Below are positions 58,007-64,000 of a stretch of 64,000 nt of DNA, in pieces (position 1 is the stretch's first letter; each line of letters opens with the position of its first letter). The notes beneath the pieces were generated by a model. That model made no database searches, had not been told where the DNA came from, and saw only the letters and a program-made list of their open reading frames with translations. The stretch comes from Dugong dugon (lineage: Eukaryota > Chordata > Mammalia > Sirenia > Dugongidae): positions 3,075,501-3,139,500 of the forward strand of contig CM057465.1 in NCBI GenBank assembly GCA_030035585.1. The letters run 5' to 3'. The position numbers were made by a program, and so were the translations under genes.

Positions 58007-58399
58007 GCCATAAAGAATAACCCTTTAATATCTCTCATGCTCTGTGAATTGGCCATGCCCTTCTGCTAATGTGGGCTTGTGTTGGCTGAACGTGGATATG
58101 CAGGTGTGATCAGCTGGGGGCCCAGCTGATGTCTGGGTGTTCCAGAATAACTCCGCTGGACCACATGGCTCCACTCCACATGGTGTCTCATCCTTATGCA
58201 GGTATCCTGGCTCATTCTCACGGCATCGACAAATTTCCAAGAAATAGTGGAGAATGGGCATGCACCTTCCCAGGTTCCACCATGTTATGTTTGCTGACAG
58301 CTCATTGATGTGGGGGCCATGGAGTGACGTCAGAGTCAGAGTGGAAGATGCTGTGAAAGTTACGGGGCAGAAAGGATGGGGTTAGGAGGCCACAGAGTC

Positions 58400-58545
58400 A
58401 TCAATATAATCATTTTACCTCGCTCAGCGTGTAAGGTGGTTGTACTAACACTTCTTCTAAGGTTGTTGTTGAGGATTAAATAAGTCAACACATGTATATT
58501 GACATATGCACACTCCAAGTAAGCACCTCACTTTCAAGTACCACG
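58400..58545 (+). repeat. MIR SINE remnant
   Basis: tcattttacctcgctcagcg ... ggttgttgttgaggattaaa ... taagtcaacacatgtat: MIR 3' half. Confidence 0.6.
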
Positions 58546-58689
58546 ACTGGATCTGTGGCTGAAGTCTTCCAACTTCAAATTCTCTGCTCTTTCTACCAAG
58601 AAAAGCCCATTTTCTACATTCATACATCAAGCTGCTGCCTAGTATTGGTCTGGAAAACCCAAGACTGTACTGTGCCTTGGGCCCAGAGC

Positions 58690-58830
58690 TGCACACACTG
58701 TGCACAGGGGTCAGGAACACACACTCAGCAAAGGGGTCAGGAGATAGGGGGCCAGGGCCTGGCCCCAATGTTGCACACACTCATGCAAAGCAGTCAGGGA
58801 CTAGAGGGCCGGGGATTGGCCCCAACACTG
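58690..58830. repeat. degenerate tandem repeat (about 50-58 bp period)
   Basis: Two to three imperfect units, each with 'gcacacac', 'gcaaag' and '(g)tcagg(a/g)a': about 58686-58733, 58734-58790 and 58791-58830. ggccagggcctggccccaat and ggccggggattggccccaac are the corresponding GC-rich cores. Confidence 0.6.
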
Positions 58831-59035
58831 AGCTCACTGCCTGCCATGTTGAGTGAGGACATTCCTTTTCTGAACTTCAGATTTATGGTTCTCAAATTGA
58901 ATGATCAGCCTGCATGATAAGAACACAGAAAATATTTCCTAACTTGTTTCAACTCTGGAAAGAATCATGTTGTACAGAAGGCAACAGTGTAGACAGGCAA
59001 CAGGCTTTCCTGAAATTAGCTTATGTTACCTAGGA
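58810..59035 (+). repeat. unassigned duplicated block, copy B
   Basis: Counterpart of 56860-57096: ctgagctcactgcctgccat, gatcagcctgcatgataaga, ttcctaacttg, actctggaaagaatcatgtt. Similarity I estimate by eye at roughly two thirds, with small indels. Confidence 0.6.
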
Positions 59036-59448
59036 TCAGGAACAACCAATTGATTGAACTCTTTTCATGCCCAAGATATGGGTTGCCTACATAAACCCAG
59101 GTTGGGGCTCAAATTTAGAAATATTGAAACAGTGATTACTCAACATAAATACACATTTCCTTTTGCACAACCTGTTTTGGACAGAGAGACATTTGGGTCT
59201 CAACCTGTTGTCTCCCATTATCTGATGGGCTAAATTACCACTTAATCCGTAGAGCTAAGAAAGTTTGTGTCTAATTCCCTTGTATATGGTTATAATTGAC
59301 CAAACAAAGAGAGGTCATTTTTTCAATTTGATTGGTTGACATCTTGTGTTTGTTTGATTGTCTATGGTCTTTTTTTTTTTTTTAATGGTGTGTGTTTGTG
59401 TAGTAATTCTGAAGAAATTGACAGCTTTACACTAAATTGGGTCTTTCC
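59036..59448. other. no gene or repeat recognised
   Basis: AT-rich with a T run near 59371; no coding potential. Confidence 0.5.
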
Positions 59449-62290
59449 CTGTTGTTGTTAGGTGACGTTGAGTTGGTTCCAACTCATAGTGACCCTGTGC
59501 ACAACAAAACGAAACACTGCCCTGTCCATGCCATCCCACAATCGTTGCTATGCTTGAGCCCATTGCTACAGCCACTGTGTCACTCCATCTCATTGAGGGT
59601 CTTCCTCTTTTTCGCCCACCCTCTAGTTACCAAGCATCATGTCATTCTCTAGGGACTGATCCCCCCTGATAACATGTCCAAAGTATGTGAGACATGATAA
59701 CATGTCTCACCATCCTTGCTTCTAAGGAGCATTCTGGTTGTACTTCTTCCAAGACAGATTTGTTTGTTATTTTGGCAGTCCATAGTATATTCTTCTCCAA
59801 TACCACAATTCAAAGGCATCAATTCTTCAGTCTTCCTTATTCATTGTCCAGCTTTCCCATGCAGATGATGCAGTTGAAAACACCGTGGCTTGGGTCAAAC
59901 GCACCTTAGTCCTCATGGTGACGTCTTTGCTTTTTAACACTTTAAAGAGATCTCTTGCAGCTTATTTGCCCAGTGCAATACTTCTTTTGATTTCTTGACT
60001 GCTGTTCCCATGGGTGTCAATAGTGGATCCAAGTAAAATGAAATCCTTGACAACCTCAATCTTTTCTCCTTTTATCATGATGTTGCTTATTGGTCCAGTT
60101 GTGAGAATTTTGTTTTCTTTATGTTGAGATGTATTCCATACTGAAGGCTATGGTCTTTAATTTTCATCAGTAAGTGCTTCAAGTCCTCTTCACTTTCAGC
60201 AAGCAAGGTTATGTCATCCGCCTAATACAGGTTGTTAATGAGTCTTCCTCCAATCCTGACGCTGCATTCTTTTTCATATAGTCCAGCTTCTCAGATTGTT
60301 TGCTCAGCATACAGATTGAATAGGTTATGGTGAAAGGATACATCCCTGAAGCATACCTTTCCTGACTTTAAACCATGCAATATCCCCTTATTCTGTTTGA
60401 ATGACTGCCTTTTGATCCATGTGCAAAATCCTCATGAGCACAATTAAGTGTTCTGGAATTCCTATTTTTTGCAATGGTATCCATAATTTGTTATAATCCA
60501 CACAGTCTAATGCCTTAGCATAGTCAATAAAACACAGGTAAACATCTTTCTGGTATTCTTTGCTTTCAACCAGGATCCATCTGACATCAGCAATGATATC
60601 CCTGGTTCCAAGCCCCCTTCTAAATCTGGCTTGAATTTCTGGAAGTTCCCTGTTAATATGCTGCTGCAGCCACTTTTAAATGATCTTCAGCAAAATTTTG
60701 CTTACATGTGATATTAATGATATTGTTCGACAATTTCCACATATGGATGAATCACCTTTCTTGGGAATAGGCATAAATATGGATCTCTTCCAGTTGGTTG
60801 GCCAGGTAGCTGTTTTCCAACTTTCTTGGCATAGACCAGTGAGCACTTCCAGGGCTTCATCTGTTTGTTGAAACATCTCAATTGGTATTCTGTCAATTCC
60901 CAGGGCCTTGTTTTTTGCCTATGTCATCAGCGTAGCTTGGATTCTTCCTATTGTACCATCGTTTCCTGATCATATGTTCCTGAAATGGTAGAACGTTGAC
61001 AAATTCTTTTTGGTGTAATGACTCTGTGTACTCCTTCCATCTTCTTTTGATGCTTCCTGTGTCATTTAATATTTTCCTGGTAGAATTCTTCAGTATTGCA
61101 AGTCGAGGCTTGAATTTTTTTCTTTGGTTCTTTCAGCTTGAGAAATGCTGAGTGTGTTCTTCCGTTTTGGTTTTCTATCTCCAGATTTTTGCACATGTCA
61201 TTATAATACTTTACTTTGTCTTCTTGAGCTGCCCTTTGAAATCTTCTGTTCAGCTCTTTTACTTCATCATTTTTTCCTTTTGCTTTAGCTACTCGACATT
61301 CAAGAGCAAGTTTCAGAGTGTCTTTTGACATCCATTTAGGTCTTTTCTTTCTCTCCTGTCTTTTTAATGACCTCTTGCTTTCTTCATGTATGATGTCCTT
61401 CCGCAAATTGTCTGGTCTTCCGTCATTAGTGTTCGATGCATCAAATCTATTCCTGAGATGGTCTCTAGATTCAGGTGGATTTTACTCAAGGTAGTACTTT
61501 GGCTCTCATGAACTTGTTCTAATTTTCTTCAGTTTCAACTTGAACTTGCATATGAGTAATTGATGGTCTGTTTTGTAGTCGGCCCCTGGCCTTGTTCTGA
61601 CTGATGGTATTGAGCTTTTCCATCATCTCTTTCCACAGATGTAGTCAGTTTATTCCTGTATATTCCATCTGGTGAAATCCATGTGTATAGTCACCGTTTA
61701 TGTTGGTTAATAAAGGTATTTGCAGTGAAGAAGTCATTGGTCTTGCAAACTTCAATCATGTGATCTCTGACATCGTTTCTATCACCTTGGTCATATTTTC
61801 CAACTACTGATCCTTCTTTGTTTCCAACTTTCACATTCCAATCACCAGTAATTATCAGTGCATTCTGATTGAGTGTTCAATCAATTTAGACTGCAGAAGT
61901 TGGTAGAAATCATCAATTTCTTCATCTTTGGCCTTAGTGCTTGGTGTGTAAATTTGAATAATAGTCTCTTATTAACTGGTCTTCCTTGTAGGCATATTGA
62001 TATTATTCTATCACTGAGAGCGTTGTACTTCAGGATAGATCTTGAAATGTTCTTTTCGATGATGAAAGCAACCCCATTCCTCTTCAAGTTGTCATTCCCG
62101 GCATAGTAGATCATATGATTATCTGATTCAAAATGACCACTACCAGTCCATTTCAGCGCACTAATGCCTAGGATATTGATCTTTATGTGTTTCATTTCAC
62201 TTTTAATGATTTCCAATTTTACTAGATTCATACTTCATACATTCCAGGTTCTGATTATTAATGGATGTTTTTAGCTATTTCTTCTCATTT
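59449..62290 (-). mobile_element. RTE (BovB-clade) LINE, nearly full-length coding region, minus strand
   Basis: 2.84 kb from the 3' terminus (gttgttgttaggtgacgttg) to the start of the endonuclease. Open pieces: 61881-62231 (minus) is the APE-type endonuclease N-terminus (ISALKWTGSG, SDNHMIYYAG, RNGVAFI); 61062-61406 is the endonuclease-RT linker; 60676-60876 is the RT N-terminal region (WPTNWKRSIFMPIPKKGDS). The RT active-site block near 60210-60225 reads as a damaged ADD motif. Multiple stops and frameshifts: dead. The longest RTE copy here, and the likely type of machinery that moved the SINEs. Confidence 0.9.
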
Positions 62291-62910
62291 TGAGTTGTGC
62301 TTTCGGGTCTCTGCCTAGAAGTCATCATTTAATAAACATTCGTGTGCTAGCTAGAATGTGAGACGTTAACTATGATGGATAAGGCGTGATGCCTGTCTTC
62401 CTGGAACTCATAAGGTGTTTATGCTATGTGGGAAATAGGTACACAAGAACCCTGCTTGAGTCAAAATGGCAGCCGAGTGAGCTCTCCTTGAACTTTGAAT
62501 GTTTTCCAAAGCCCTCTCTTTCCATTACAAGGAGCTGTCTTGCTGGAATTGAGAAGAGTAAGAGGTACGTTTGGAGAGGTCAAGTGGGCTGTTTGTGGAG
62601 GATTTTGGGTGCTGGGCCAACAAGTGTCAACTTCATGTTATGAGGAATACCAGCCATTTTGTTTCCGAGGAAGGGAGTACCACAAGTTGAGTTGCATGGA
62701 GCATGTAACCCTTGTTCTTGGATAATTTGGTTGAGGGTCTCTTGGAGGCAGCAGAATGGTCTCAGTGACTCATTAGGAGCCCTGTCTGACCTGTGGGGTT
62801 GTGACACAAGTCAGGAGCTCTGTGAGTTTACTTCCATTGTCTTTGGTCAGTGTTGCTGTTATTTGGGCTGGGAATGCAGGCTGATAGAATGGTCAGGATT
62901 TCCTGATTCT
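62291..62910. other. no gene recognised
   Basis: Frames of 75-124 codons on both strands cross into the next SINE and match nothing known. Confidence 0.5.
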
Positions 62911-63112
62911 AGGAGCCCTGGTGGCTCAATGATTAAGCACTTGGTTGCTAACCCAAAGGATGGCAGTTGGAACCCACCAGTGGCTCAGCAGGAGAAAGAT
63001 CTGCCAATCTGCTCCTGTAAGATTACAGGCTAAAATACCCTATGGGACAGTTCTGTTCTGTCACATGAGGTTGCTATGAGTCAGACTGGACTCGGCAACA
63101 TCCAACAACAAT
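62911..63112 (+). repeat. AfroSINE, long type
   Basis: aggagccctggtggctcaat ... ggatggcagttggaaccca ... gatctgccaatctgctcctg ... tgctatgagtcagactggac ... catccaacaacaa. Confidence 0.9.
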
Positions 63113-64000
63113 AGTCCTTATTCAGCGCATACAATTTCTCCCCAAATTCCAAAGACACTGTCCCCACACCAAGGTTAAGTGCTCTGCTCACAGCGGGTGA
63201 AGCTTCCTGAACCACTCAGCCTCCCACTTTAAGCCCCCTTGGAACAAGGCAAAGTATAAGTAAATAGACGCATAAAAAGTGAAGCAAAATCTAGAGCATG
63301 TGCTCAGTGATCTAACAAAGTTTTAATCTAAGGTCTGCCGGAGGAGTTACTAAACATTTTTTTCCATGACTTCTTTACTGATTTTCTCAAAGAAATCACC
63401 CACAGCAGTGTTTGTGCTTCATAAAAGCCACAGACACAAAAATGCAATTTTTATTATAACACATAGCCATTTTACTTCCTACCAGATGAGAAGGACTTAT
63501 GGAAGAAATTGTTATTGTCCAGTTATTTTTGAATTCATATAAATTGCAAATCTGTCTCTCAGGACAGTGTGTCCTGTCTTGAAGCATTTAACTCATTCTT
63601 ACAGGAATAAACAAGCCAACTGTGCCTTGGGAACATTTGGAAGCACTCCCTCTCACATGGCTGCAGGGTGGCAGCCTGATGGCTTTCCTCTCTGCCATCT
63701 CTTCCATGCCAGGTTGACATCAGGGCCAGGAACTGACAGCCAAGGCTTGAGGCCCAGGGCTTGGAGTTAGGACTTGGGATTGGGGGGGGGGGGGGGCGGG
63801 GGCAGGAAAGAATCCCAGACTTGCTCCTTCTTTCACTTCTCCATCTCATGCTTTTGACTGTGATGAGACCCTGAGACCTAAGGCAGTTGCCCCAGGAGCT
63901 CCACGTTAGCTCTGCTGGAGCTGCCAGCCAGTGCCTCCTGGGGAACTGGGAGCTTTGCTGTGCCCTGCAGAATGCATAGGCAGAAGAGGGGTGGGGAGAA
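63113..64000. other. no gene recognised; long G run at 63782-63796
   Basis: Fifteen G followed by C, five G and a short purine stretch (63782-63802). The remaining sequence is moderately GC-rich with overlapping frames on both strands and no recognised family. Confidence 0.5.

Noticed and set aside
1-64000. CRISPR arrays, phage or plasmid genes, bacterial operons, integrons
   Set aside because: No short regularly spaced repeats and no prokaryotic genes; the repeats are mammalian retroelements with A-tails and target duplications.

Overview
This window is nuclear DNA of a placental mammal, almost certainly an afrotherian and most likely an elephant-type (paenungulate) genome. The diagnosis rests on the repeats. 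Many copies of a tRNA-derived AfroSINE-type element share their 3' end with an RTE/BovB-clade LINE (the 'tatgagtcggaa...gactcgacggca' block). There is also a distinctive A-rich L1 family. I found no host protein-coding exon, no functional host tRNA or other RNA gene, and nothing bacterial or viral apart from old MaLR-type LTR remnants. Longer reading frames belong to L1 or RTE elements, are antisense shadows of them, or run by chance through repeat sequence.

Layout. 1-3064: old repeats, SINEs, an inverted (twin-primed) RTE fragment and a SINE with a tRNA-Gly head. 3065-11822: an 8.8-kb L1 (copy 1, +) with an array of 264-266-bp monomers in its 5'UTR, a nearly intact ORF1 and an ORF2 broken in three places; it sits inside a SINE. 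11823-17380: SINEs, a mini-RTE and a 2-kb RTE flanked on both sides by a pyrimidine microsatellite. 17381-18440: a 5'-truncated L1 3'UTR that carries a 3'-transduced flank between 21-bp target duplications. 18441-24097: mostly unassigned sequence with SINE, RTE and MER5-like remnants. 24115-29141: L1 copy 2 (+), which lacks ORF1 through a 2.6-kb internal deletion; it also sits inside a SINE. 29340-31420: old L1 (-) and RTE pieces. 31560-35800: an old HAL1-like element (-) that received L1 copy 4 (32407-35231, -). Copy 4 is a half-L1 with 5'UTR, ORF1 and only the start of ORF2. 37871-45984: L1 copy 3 (+), full length but decayed, inside an RTE tail. 45985-64000: SINEs, L2, MIR, MLT1, MER20, a cluster of inverted RTE pieces, a nearly full-length RTE (59449-62290, -) and unassigned sequence.

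How the parts relate. L1 and RTE are the two autonomous machineries here. RTE shares its 3' end with the SINEs and the composite mini-elements, which fits trans-mobilisation by RTE. The nesting gives a relative order: L2/MIR/HAL1/old L1 first, then RTE and AfroSINE, then the L1 copies. The most informative signals are (i) L1 5'UTR monomers and a 3'UTR module present 1, 2 and 3 times in three copies, (ii) a half-L1 with its own A-tail and target duplication, (iii) a tRNA-Gly-headed composite SINE parallel to the ruminant Bov-tA design, (iv) an L1 3' transduction, and (v) a pair of diverged unassigned sequence blocks about 2 kb apart. Family names for older repeats come from recall of consensus sequences, without a database search.
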